DNA from: G963665975 sp963665975
Lineage (GTDB): Bacteria > Bacteroidota > Rhodothermia > Rhodothermales > Bin80
Assembly (NCBI GenBank): GCA_963665975.1
Contig: OY762508.1
Location: 3,224,001-3,288,000, forward strand
Length of the DNA: 64,000 nucleotides
Reading direction: 5' to 3'
A program made the position numbers and the translations under genes. This document shows positions 19,136-27,342 of the stretch, in pieces (position 1 is the first letter of the stretch; each line of letters begins with the position of its first letter). The notes under the pieces are model-generated. The model was not told the origin of the DNA. It made no database searches and saw only the letters and a program-made list of their open reading frames with translations.

Positions 19136-21762
19136 AACTGCGCTCGATACGGCTGGAGAATGTGCGGCGCTTCATTGACCCCGTGGAAATCACAGGGATC
19201 GGAGACGGCCTAAACGTGCTGTCAGCCCCGAACGAGCACGGGAAGTCAACCGTATTTGACGCCCTACATGCGGTCTTTTTCAAGGATCGGAAGTCAAAAG
19301 ACAAGAAAGTCAAGAGCCTGATTCCGCATGCGGGTGGAGACCCGGCGGTGACTGTCGAAATCGAATGGCAAGGTTCGACGTACCGTATTGTAAAGCGCTG
19401 GAGCAAACGAGGAGCCGGCGATGCGCGGATCATGGTCAACGGTCGCACCATCAAACAGGCAGATGATGCAGAAGCGTGGATAGCTGCCGTGCTAAAGGCG
19501 CCCGGGGACGGGGGACCCGCAGGACTATTGTGGGTGCGGCAGGGACTAGCCGGCCTTGTGAGTAGTGACAGGAAGTTGCGAGATGCAGAACACCAGGCCC
19601 GGCGAGGCCTGGCTACGTCCGTTGCGGGAGAGGTGGAAGCCGTGACTGGTGGCCGCAAGATGGATATGGCAAGGGATCGCTGCCAGCAGGAGCGTGATCG
19701 CTACGTTACTAGGACAGGTAAGCCAAAGGCTGGCGGTGCGCTGAAGAACAAGGAGGTGGAGTTTCGCGAACTCAGCGAGCGGCATAACGAACTCAAGGCC
19801 AAATCACATCAGTTGCGCGAGGAGTTGGACCGTCGCCGGACACTACGGAAGGAACTTGCAGGATTAGAGGACCCCAAAGAACGTCGACAGCGACAAGAGC
19901 GACTGAAGAAGGCCGAATCGGGCTATGAAGAGGCTGCTCGTCATGCCGAACAAGTAGAGCGTGCGCGCCAGAAGCTGAGTGCGAAACGGCTGGAGCGAGA
20001 TCGTGCGCGTGAGCAGGTTGTCTCCCTGGAGCGTGATTTGTCCGAGCGCAAAAGGGCGCGTGAAGATCTACAGGTAGCAACGGACCAAGTGCAGCGGGAT
20101 TCCTCCACATTGCGATCCGCGGAACGCTCCATGGCGGAGGCGGAGCAGGCGCTCGCAGGAGTTCGCAGGAGTTCCGAAGAGGCCGCTGACACCCTGCAGC
20201 GTGTCTTGCGTGCACAGGTAGCCGTGGCGGCTACTCAACGGCGCGATGAACTCCATGAGAAGTTGGACAAAGCCGAGACACTGCGTAAGCAGTTGGAAGA
20301 GGCTAAGGCTGCCGCCCGTGTGGAAATCACGGATCGGGACCGGGATCGCCTGGAGGCGCAGTACGAAGAGTTGCGCGTCTTAGAGCGCGCGCGTGAGGCC
20401 GAGGCGGCTGCCATTACAATGACCTATAGCCCGGGCCGTTCTACGGGAGTGTATCTAAAGGGAGAGCCTCTCGTGAATGCGCAACGGACGTTGATCCCCA
20501 ATGGCGCGCAATTGGACATTGACGAGATAGGCAGCCTGACGATACATCCCGGCAGGCGCGTGGATGACCAGTCGTTGGCCGTGGCCAGGGAAGCGTTTGT
20601 CCAAGCGCTCGCAAAGGTGCGCAGGTCGGATATCGCCGAGATACGCGCATCTGGCCAGCGCAAGAGAAAGGCCGATGAGAGGCGACGAGACGCGGAAACG
20701 GCGCTCCACGCCACGATTCCCAATGGGATAGACGCATTACGTGAAGAGATTGCTACACTACCCGATCCGGTAGGCGTGGACCCGGATCTGCCGACAAGTG
20801 CGCAGGCGCAAGAGGCTGACCGCGAGGCGAAGGAAGAGCTTGCGCAGGTAATCGAGCAGCACTCCGTAGCGCGTGCGAGGCTTGAGCAGGAGGGAAAGGC
20901 GCACGCCCGAGCGTCCGCGGCAGTAGAAAGCGCCCAAGCGCGACTGGAACGCGCCAGGGCGGCAATCGCGTCAACGGCAGATTCTGAGGACGCATTGCGC
21001 CAGCGCAGGGAAGTGCTGGCGCGCCTGGGAGATGCTCTGCAGGAAGCGGCCCTGCGCTGCGAAGAGCTTGAAGCGCAGGCGCCGGACTTGACCGAGGCGG
21101 AGACGACGCAGGCAAGGGCGCGCAGCATTGCGCGGAATGCTGACGACGCGCGTCACCGTATTCGGATTGAGCTTGGCAAACTGGACACCACCATTGAATT
21201 GCGCGCTGGCGAGGCAGTAGACGAAGAGATGGCCGATACGGCCGTACGCATGGAGAGCGTGCAGCAAGAACTGCACCGGCTTAGGTTCGAAGTGGACATG
21301 CTCAAGAAGCTTGAGGAAGCACTTGAGAGCGCCCGTCAGTCCGCACGTGACCGATATGTGCGCCCTGTGCTCAAGGAACTCGAACCACTCCTTCGCCTCT
21401 TGTGGCCGGAAGTGAAGATTCAGTTCGATGCGGAAACGATGTTGCCCACGGTTCTCGTTCGGGAAGGAACCGCGGAGGATTTTGGCATTCTTTCTGGCGG
21501 CACGCAGGAACAAATTGCGCTGTTGGTGCGCCTGGCCTTCGCGCGCCTGCTGGCGAATGCCGGAACACCTGCACCGGTAATACTGGATGACGCCATCGTG
21601 TACACGGACGACAATCGTATTGAAACTATGTTCGACGCATTGACGCGCCAAGCGCAAGACCTTCAGATCATCGTGTTTTCCTGTCGCCAGAAGGCGTTTC
21701 GGGACTTGGGTGGGCGCAGTCTGTCGATTGAATCGGCTGGTCCGAGCCGGGACAGGCAATGA
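19132..21762 (+). CDS. SbcC/YhaN-like SMC-type ATPase
   Basis: An 876-residue ATPase partner of the SbcD-like nuclease. The Walker A motif is A-P-N-E-H-G-K-S-T (residues 32-40), the ABC signature L-S-G-G-T-Q-E-Q is near 784-791 and Walker B V-I-L-D-D-A near 816. Long charged coiled coils cover about 205-395 and 495-730. Between them, about 429-475, lies a small Gly/Pro-containing globular insert, and the C-x-x-C zinc hook of classical SbcC/Rad50 is absent; this layout resembles the YhaN-like group. It overlaps both neighbours by 4 bases (ATGA). Expected to bind DNA and use ATP to control the nuclease. Confidence 0.88.
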   Translation: MKLRSIRLENVRRFIDPVEITGIGDGLNVLSAPNEHGKSTVFDALHAVFFKDRKSKDKKVKSLIPHAGGDPAVTVEIEWQGSTYRIVKRWSKRGAGDARIMVNGRTIKQADDAEAWIAAVLKAPGDGGPAGLLWVRQGLAGLVSSDRKLRDAEHQARRGLATSVAGEVEAVTGGRKMDMARDRCQQERDRYVTRTGKPKAGGALKNKEVEFRELSERHNELKAKSHQLREELDRRRTLRKELAGLEDPKERRQRQERLKKAESGYEEAARHAEQVERARQKLSAKRLERDRAREQVVSLERDLSERKRAREDLQVATDQVQRDSSTLRSAERSMAEAEQALAGVRRSSEEAADTLQRVLRAQVAVAATQRRDELHEKLDKAETLRKQLEEAKAAARVEITDRDRDRLEAQYEELRVLERAREAEAAAITMTYSPGRSTGVYLKGEPLVNAQRTLIPNGAQLDIDEIGSLTIHPGRRVDDQSLAVAREAFVQALAKVRRSDIAEIRASGQRKRKADERRRDAETALHATIPNGIDALREEIATLPDPVGVDPDLPTSAQAQEADREAKEELAQVIEQHSVARARLEQEGKAHARASAAVESAQARLERARAAIASTADSEDALRQRREVLARLGDALQEAALRCEELEAQAPDLTEAETTQARARSIARNADDARHRIRIELGKLDTTIELRAGEAVDEEMADTAVRMESVQQELHRLRFEVDMLKKLEEALESARQSARDRYVRPVLKELEPLLRLLWPEVKIQFDAETMLPTVLVREGTAEDFGILSGGTQEQIALLVRLAFARLLANAGTPAPVILDDAIVYTDDNRIETMFDALTRQAQDLQIIVFSCRQKAFRDLGGRSLSIESAGPSRDRQ

Positions 21763-24700
21763 GGCGGAAGACAGATGGGATCAGGCTATCCGCATCGGAT
21801 CTGGTGCGCTATACGGCATGCTCGCATGCGACCAGGCTTGATCTTGCGTGTCTTAAAGGGGAAGGACCCGAGCCAGCCGCGGCGGGTGACGACGCATTGC
21901 TGCTCCAGCGACACGGCGAGGAGCACGAGGCCCGATACCTGGCGGATCTGGAGGCTGCGGGCAAGGGCATCGTCAGGATTAAGACTGGCGGGGTGTCCAT
22001 GGACACGGCCGTACGGGAAACGCAGGCGGCGCTGCGCCAGGGACCCGATGTGATCTATCAGGCAGCCCTGCAGGATGGTCTATGGGGTGGTTATGCTGAT
22101 TTTCTTGAGCGTGTGGGCAAGCCCTCTCTTCTGGGGGAATATTCGTATGAGGTCGTGGACGCGAAGCTGAAGCGCTCGCCGTCACCCGAACACGTACTCC
22201 AGCTTGTGCTGTATTCCGACTTGCTCGGCAAAGCCCAGGGCCTGGCGCCGGAAAGAGCCCATCTGCAACTCGGCACAGGCGACCGTGAGAGCCTGGTGCT
22301 TTCCGAGTATGCGGCATACGCCCGGGGCGTCAAGGGGCGCCTGGAGGAATTTGTTCTGCATCCGCTAGGAACGCGGCCCGTTCCGTGTCCGTCCTGCGAC
22401 CTGTGCCCATGGCGAGAGCACTGTGATGTCCGCTGGAAGGATGAGGATAGCCTGTTTCAGGTTGCAGGTATCACAAAGAGTCAGGTTGCCAAGCTCGAAA
22501 ATGCAGGCGTCAAGACAATGGCGGCGCTGGCAATACGCAAGAGTCGGGTGCCGAGGCTCGTCCAAGAGACCCGAGAAAAGCTGACCATACAGGCTCGTCT
22601 CCAGGATGCGCGCAAACAGGGCATGCCCACATTTGAGCTCCGAAAACTGGAATCTGGCAAGGGATTCTTCCTAATGCCTCAGCCGAACCCTGGAGATCTA
22701 TTCTATGACATCGAAGGCGATCCCTATTACAGGGAAGTGGACACCGAAGGTCTGGAATACCTGCACGGGGTATGGGACGGCAGCAGTTTTCATGCGTACT
22801 GGGGGCATAACCTTCAAGGGGAAAGAGAGGCGCTACAACAGCTCTTCAACCTTTTTCAGGTTACGATTGCACGGCACCCGGAAGCCCATATTTATCACTA
22901 CGCGCCGTATGAAGTCACTGCGCTGCGCAAGATCACCATGCGGCACCGGTTTGGCGAAGTGCAACTGGATGAATGGTTAAGGGAAAGACGGTTTGTAGAT
23001 CTCTATGCCGTGGTTCGCGGCGGCATTATAGCGTCGGAGCCATCCTACTCAATCAAGGACATGGAGGCGTTCTATGGCGTGCAGCGCGAGGGAGAAGTGA
23101 CCACTTCCGGGGGGTCAATCACGGCGTACGAGCGCTGGCGTGCAACCGGAGAACAGGCCATCCTCAATGAACTGGAGGAGTACAACCGCATTGACTGCGA
23201 GTCGACCGAAAAGTTACGCGACTGGCTGTTGGACAATCGCCCGGAAGTACCGTGGCGTGCGCTGGGGGAAGGCAACACCGAGCGTACAGACGAGGTTTAT
23301 GATGAGTTCAATACACTGTTCGAGACCATAGACCGAGGAAATTTGCCCGATGCACGTAAGCAGCTCTTGAAAGATCTGGGGGTCTTCCACTGGCGCGAAA
23401 GCAAGCCGGTGGCCTGGGCTGTCTTTGCAGCCGCAGAGAAGGATTTTGAGGATCTATGCGAGGACATGGATTGCCTCGCCGGTCTGGAGGCTACAAGCGT
23501 ACAGCGGCCCGTGAAACGCTCCGTCGAGCGGACGTATCGGTATCCGCAGCAGGGTACGAAGCTGCAAGAAAACAGTCGCGCGCAAATCGCTATCGGGGAG
23601 AATCAATTCAAGGGCGTGACCATTAGCACGCTCGACCGGACGGCACGCGAGGTCACGGTGAAGATCGGGACAAGCTCTGGTGTAGAGCTACCCGACAAGC
23701 TTGACCTCCTGCCGAATCTTGCATTGGGTGTAGGTCAGATTCCGGATGCGATCCGAGCTGTCATTGCGGACCAGTGCGGCGCGCGCGAGAACCGCGCAGC
23801 GGAGGACCTCTTGGCCCGGAATGCGCCGCGGTTTATCCGGGAGTCACCACTTCCGTTATCAGACCGGGACGATGTTTTGGGCGGGCTCGTGGTGGCGGCC
23901 AGGGCGATGGACGCCACGGTGCTCCCGGTGCAGGGGCCTCCAGGGACTGGCAAGACGTATATCAGCGCTCGCGCGATATGCGCACTTGTGAAGGCTGGTT
24001 TTCGTGTCGGTGTTTCGTCGAACAGCCATGCCGCCATCCAGAACGTGCTCATGGCGTGCGTGGATGCGTTCCGAGAGACCGGATCGTCCACGACGGGCAT
24101 TGTGCACAAAGCGGGACACGACTCCTCGCCATTGCTTGATGGCTATGGCGTGATCAAGCGCGTGCAGTCCAACACGGATGCCGCCATTGGTGCCGCTCGC
24201 ATAGTAGGCGGCACGGCCTGGCTGTTTTCACGGGAAGATCAGCGGCACGCGTTCGATTACCTGTTTGTGGATGAGGCAGGCCAGGTTTCGCTTGCAAACC
24301 TTGTTGCGATGTCCAATTGCGCCCGCAACCTGGTATTGATTGGCGATCCGCGCCAGTTGCCGCAGGTGATCCAGGGCGCACATCCGCATCCCGCAAATCT
24401 ATCCTGCCTGGATTGGGTGCTCGGACCTGGACAAAATGTCGCGCCCGACCGTGGAATTTTTCTGCCTCGATCCTGGCGGATGCACCCGGATTTGAGCCAG
24501 TATATTTCTACGCTGTATTACGATGGCCGGTTGGGAAATCATCCGTCGACGGCACGTCAGGCCATTCGTGCGCCAGGCTTGCCGCAAGCTGGCGCCTTTC
24601 GCATGTCGGTGGATCACGTCGGTCGGGCGCAGGAATGCCCGGAAGAGATTGGGGCCATCCAGGGGTTGATTCAGCGCCTGTGTACGGGAGAATGGACGGA

Positions 24701-25088
24701 CCGCGAAGGGACCACCCGGGCGCTAACGCCCCGGGATATCATTGTGGTGGCCCCGTATAATTCCCAGGTAAATGCGCTGTCGCAGGTGCTCAGGCATGTC
24801 CGGGTCGGGACGGTGGACAAGTTTCAGGGGCAGGAAGCGGCGGTCGCCCTCGTGTCCATGACGGCTTCTTCGGCCGAAGAGACAATGCGGGGAATCGATT
24901 TTCTACTGTCCCGGGAGCGGCTAAACGTGGCCGTCAGCCGTGGAAAGGTGCTCAGTATCGTCGTGGCATCGCCACGCCTCTTGCACACGCACTGTTCCCA
25001 CATTGCGCATATGCGCCTGGTTAATGCCTTGTGTGCGTTGCAGGAGCTGCCAATGGAGATGTTAGGCACGGCTGGATCTTGCGAATGA
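21759..25088 (+). CDS. TM0106-type RecB-like nuclease fused to superfamily 1 helicase
   Basis: An 1109-residue multidomain protein. The N-terminal RecB-like nuclease shows E-V-V-D-A-K (Asp134, Lys136) followed by a Q-L-V-L-Y helix, and a cysteine cluster C-P-S-C-D-L-C-P-W-R-E-H-C near 207-219 that could hold Fe-S or zinc. An RNase H-like segment begins at F-Y-D-I-E-G-D near 314. The C-terminal helicase has Walker A G-P-P-G-T-G-K-T (about 725-732), V-D-E-A-G-Q near 836, G-D-P-R-Q-L-P, V-D-K-F-Q-G-Q-E and L-N-V-A-V-S-R-G, typical of the Upf1/Dna2 branch. The start overlaps the ATPase stop by 4 bases. Together the genes form an end-processing module for DNA. Confidence 0.88.
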   Translation: MRRKTDGIRLSASDLVRYTACSHATRLDLACLKGEGPEPAAAGDDALLLQRHGEEHEARYLADLEAAGKGIVRIKTGGVSMDTAVRETQAALRQGPDVIYQAALQDGLWGGYADFLERVGKPSLLGEYSYEVVDAKLKRSPSPEHVLQLVLYSDLLGKAQGLAPERAHLQLGTGDRESLVLSEYAAYARGVKGRLEEFVLHPLGTRPVPCPSCDLCPWREHCDVRWKDEDSLFQVAGITKSQVAKLENAGVKTMAALAIRKSRVPRLVQETREKLTIQARLQDARKQGMPTFELRKLESGKGFFLMPQPNPGDLFYDIEGDPYYREVDTEGLEYLHGVWDGSSFHAYWGHNLQGEREALQQLFNLFQVTIARHPEAHIYHYAPYEVTALRKITMRHRFGEVQLDEWLRERRFVDLYAVVRGGIIASEPSYSIKDMEAFYGVQREGEVTTSGGSITAYERWRATGEQAILNELEEYNRIDCESTEKLRDWLLDNRPEVPWRALGEGNTERTDEVYDEFNTLFETIDRGNLPDARKQLLKDLGVFHWRESKPVAWAVFAAAEKDFEDLCEDMDCLAGLEATSVQRPVKRSVERTYRYPQQGTKLQENSRAQIAIGENQFKGVTISTLDRTAREVTVKIGTSSGVELPDKLDLLPNLALGVGQIPDAIRAVIADQCGARENRAAEDLLARNAPRFIRESPLPLSDRDDVLGGLVVAARAMDATVLPVQGPPGTGKTYISARAICALVKAGFRVGVSSNSHAAIQNVLMACVDAFRETGSSTTGIVHKAGHDSSPLLDGYGVIKRVQSNTDAAIGAARIVGGTAWLFSREDQRHAFDYLFVDEAGQVSLANLVAMSNCARNLVLIGDPRQLPQVIQGAHPHPANLSCLDWVLGPGQNVAPDRGIFLPRSWRMHPDLSQYISTLYYDGRLGNHPSTARQAIRAPGLPQAGAFRMSVDHVGRAQECPEEIGAIQGLIQRLCTGEWTDREGTTRALTPRDIIVVAPYNSQVNALSQVLRHVRVGTVDKFQGQEAAVALVSMTASSAEETMRGIDFLLSRERLNVAVSRGKVLSIVVASPRLLHTHCSHIAHMRLVNALCALQELPMEMLGTAGSCE

Positions 25089-25156
25089 TGTAGTCTGACT
25101 TGGTGTGCACCAGTAGAAAGCAGAACGTTACAACGCAAGTATCAACGGAAAGAGAG

Positions 25157-25637
25157 ATGAGTTGGTCACCCAGTAGCAGGCAGTCGGAAGTCCGGAAAGA
25201 AGGTGGCGAAGCATTTCGGGAGCAGAACGGGACTATTGAGCTCACGGTGCTCGACTTTTGGCAATGGGCGAATTCCAACCTGCTGGATAACGCCGCCCGC
25301 GGCATTCTGGTTGAGTTTCTGGTCGCCCATGCGCTCGAACGAATAGACTTGCCTCGTCGCGAGTGGGGCGCGTTCGATGTCAAAACCGAGAGCGGGCTCA
25401 AGATTGAGGTGAAGAGCGCGTCATACGCGCAAAGCTGGCCTCAAGAACGCCCATCCAAGATCGTTTTCAATATTGCACCTCGAAAGAGCGCTTGGGATGC
25501 GGAGCCAAACGACTGGGAGTCATTTGACCGACCGCGACGTCCCGCTGATTTCTACGTCTTCTGTCTCCTTTGTCAGCTTGATGATCCCGATCCCAACCCT
25601 CTGGACCTGGCCCAGTGGTGCTTTTATATACTCGAAA
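25157..25637 (+). pseudogene. PD-(D/E)XK-like hypothetical protein, apparently interrupted by an insertion sequence
   Basis: The ATG at 25157 is preceded by an agagag ribosome-binding stretch and starts 68 bases after the helicase stop. About 160 codons are readable. Residues 74-86 give D-V-K-T-E-S-G-L-K-I-E-V-K, a D...E-x-K pattern (Asp74, Glu84, Lys86) like PD-(D/E)XK nucleases. The family is a widespread uncharacterised protein that normally runs on for some 30-60 more residues after the F-Y-x-L element found here near 157-159. At 25638 the insertion sequence end begins and the frame runs on into unrelated codons to a stop at 25726. A simple frameshift near 25625 is an alternative explanation. 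Confidence 0.55.
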
Positions 25638-25653
25638 GAGGCTCTTGCAAAAC
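25638..25653 (+). repeat. Left terminal inverted repeat of insertion sequence copy 2
   Basis: gaggctcttgcaaaac, matching the inverted right end at 27243-27258 in 15 of 16 positions. It lies inside the reading frame of the PD-(D/E)XK-like gene. Confidence 0.6.
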
Positions 25654-25893
25654 TACCCGAGCATTTGGTGTTAGCAGTGATCCGAGCGGCATGAATTGGT
25701 GCAATTGTCTCGGATTATGTGCGTGATCGACACGTTTGGCCATCTTCCTCCGAAAATATAGGCCATCGGTCACCAATGTAGCCTCGCCGTGGTGGATTTC
25801 AGTCACAGTCCCTGCAGTGCGCACACATCTATCCCTTGGCTCCTGCTCGACAGGATACCGGGTACACGCAACCATAACGAAAAACGGCCGCGT

Positions 25894-27027
25894 TCAGTGC
25901 AACAGGCGTAGCAGTTGATCTACTGTGAGCGCAAGCACCCCGAACATCAGGTGGCACGTCACTTTCTTGTGGCCACGCACACGTACATGACGGCCACCGA
26001 ACTCAACCTTGAGACGCCCAAAGGCCCGCTCAACCGTCGAACGCTCCTTGTACCGTTCTCGCTCAGGCGGGACAAATCCGGCTGCACGCTGCGCCTTTTT
26101 CTCACGGTTTCGCTCCGCTTTCCCATTGCGTCGCGGATTCGTGTCAATGATGGGCACATGGTCCAGGCTTTTGCTGTGCGCGTGGATCTTTTCCGCGTCA
26201 TACGCGCTGTCCATCAGATCGTAGAGGTTTTGCACCCGGTGTGCCTTCATCGTCATGAGTGGAATCGCTGCCTGGCTGTCATGCAGGGACGCAGACGACA
26301 CGATGCAACTGATTGGAATACCTCCGCCCATTACATCCATGTGCAATTTGTACCCCACCCATGATTGCTTGTACCCCTTCGCATTGCGCTTAACACCCAC
26401 CGTACACGGCTTTGGCAACTCCTCCAGCATCTCCTCCAGGTGCATCGTACGCTGACGTTTCAGTCGACTTGGTTGCTTGAGACGCTCCTCCCCCTTGCGA
26501 GGACGCTCCCGTTTGCGCTTCGGGCGTTCCGGCTTCTTTTCCTTTGGCGCAGACTTCTCTCGTGCCTCTAATGCCGTTGCATCACGCGAAATATGGCCCA
26601 CCAACTGCTCCGCGTACCCCTCTTCTATCTACACCGCGTGCAGGCGAGCCGGCAGATCGGCCTCCGCAAATTCCTTGAATGCACGGGAAAACGTCGCCTC
26701 GCTCGGCACATCGCGCAACCATTCCCACCCACACAGACGCCGAAGCGTCGGATCCGAACGCAGCCGTTCCACCAACGCCGTTGTCGTCGAAATATCGAAC
26801 ACCATCTTGGCCAGAAACGCCCGCGCAAGCGTGGCGCGATGCTTCAGCGGATGCCCCGGCATACGATCCGGAACGCTGGGCAGAAGGCGTTCGACAGACA
26901 CCATCTCCAGTGCCAACAACAGCTTTTTATAGCGCCCGGTCACAGGGCCAAGCACTGCGTCCATCCGAGGAAAGAGCTCCTGTTGGCAACTGATCCAGAA
27001 TCCGCGTACTTTCTTTCCAAGGGACAT
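25894..27027 (-). pseudogene. IS transposase with one in-frame stop
   Basis: A ggagg ribosome-binding site precedes the ATG at 27027. The first 132 codons give a DUF772-like domain (L-L-L-A-L-E-M, then C-G-W-E-W-L-R-D-V-P). A TAG at 26629-26631 interrupts the frame, which continues unchanged for another 245 codons: H-I-S-R-D-A-T-A (first catalytic Asp), D-S-A-Y-D-A (second Asp) and S-T-V-E-R-A-F-G-R-L-K (Glu). All three DDE residues are present, so a single base change inactivates an otherwise complete enzyme. Copy 1 has a Leu codon at the place of the TAG. Confidence 0.85.
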
Positions 27028-27242
27028 GGGTACCTCCGTTTTCTTCGCGTGTGTGGTAACTCCGAAGATCCCGAAATAGGAGGTTCCAGTCCCTTGTTTT
27101 TGATTCCTATGAGAGAAAACACCTACGTCTTGCAGGTGTTGTACGAGGCCTGCTCAAGCTCGTAATCCGCAACTGTTCTACCCCAGGCGCGCGCCAGTTC
27201 ACCCAAGGTCTTCCTCACAAGCAGAAAACCTTCAAATTAGGG

Positions 27243-27258
27243 GTTTTGCAAGAGGCTC
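27243..27258 (-). repeat. Right terminal inverted repeat of insertion sequence copy 2
   Basis: gttttgcaagaggctc, the inverted partner of 25638-25653. Closely related ends occur at 16645-16661 and 37414-37426. Confidence 0.65.
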
Positions 27259-27342
27259 TATTGAAATTGCATTTTGAGGTCCGACCAATGGAAATTGTGC
27301 ATCTCCCGCACCCCTATTCTAACGAACAAGAAGGTCCTCGCG

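Larger units (their letters stand above)
25638..27258 (-). mobile_element. DDE insertion sequence, copy 2 (nearly complete, transposase broken by a stop)
   Basis: An element of about 1.62 kb. The ends are 16-base terminal inverted repeats, gaggctcttgcaaaac at 25638-25653 and its inverted match at 27243-27258, differing at one base. The transposase gene lies on the minus strand between them. Copies 1 and 3 share its right 120-130 bases. No target duplication is obvious. The family has a DUF772-like N-terminus and a DDE catalytic domain, as in the IS5/IS1182 groups; I could not assign it further. Confidence 0.75.

Noticed and set aside
19132..21762. Classical SbcC with zinc hook
   Set aside because: No C-x-x-C pair exists between the coiled coils; a globular insert is there instead.
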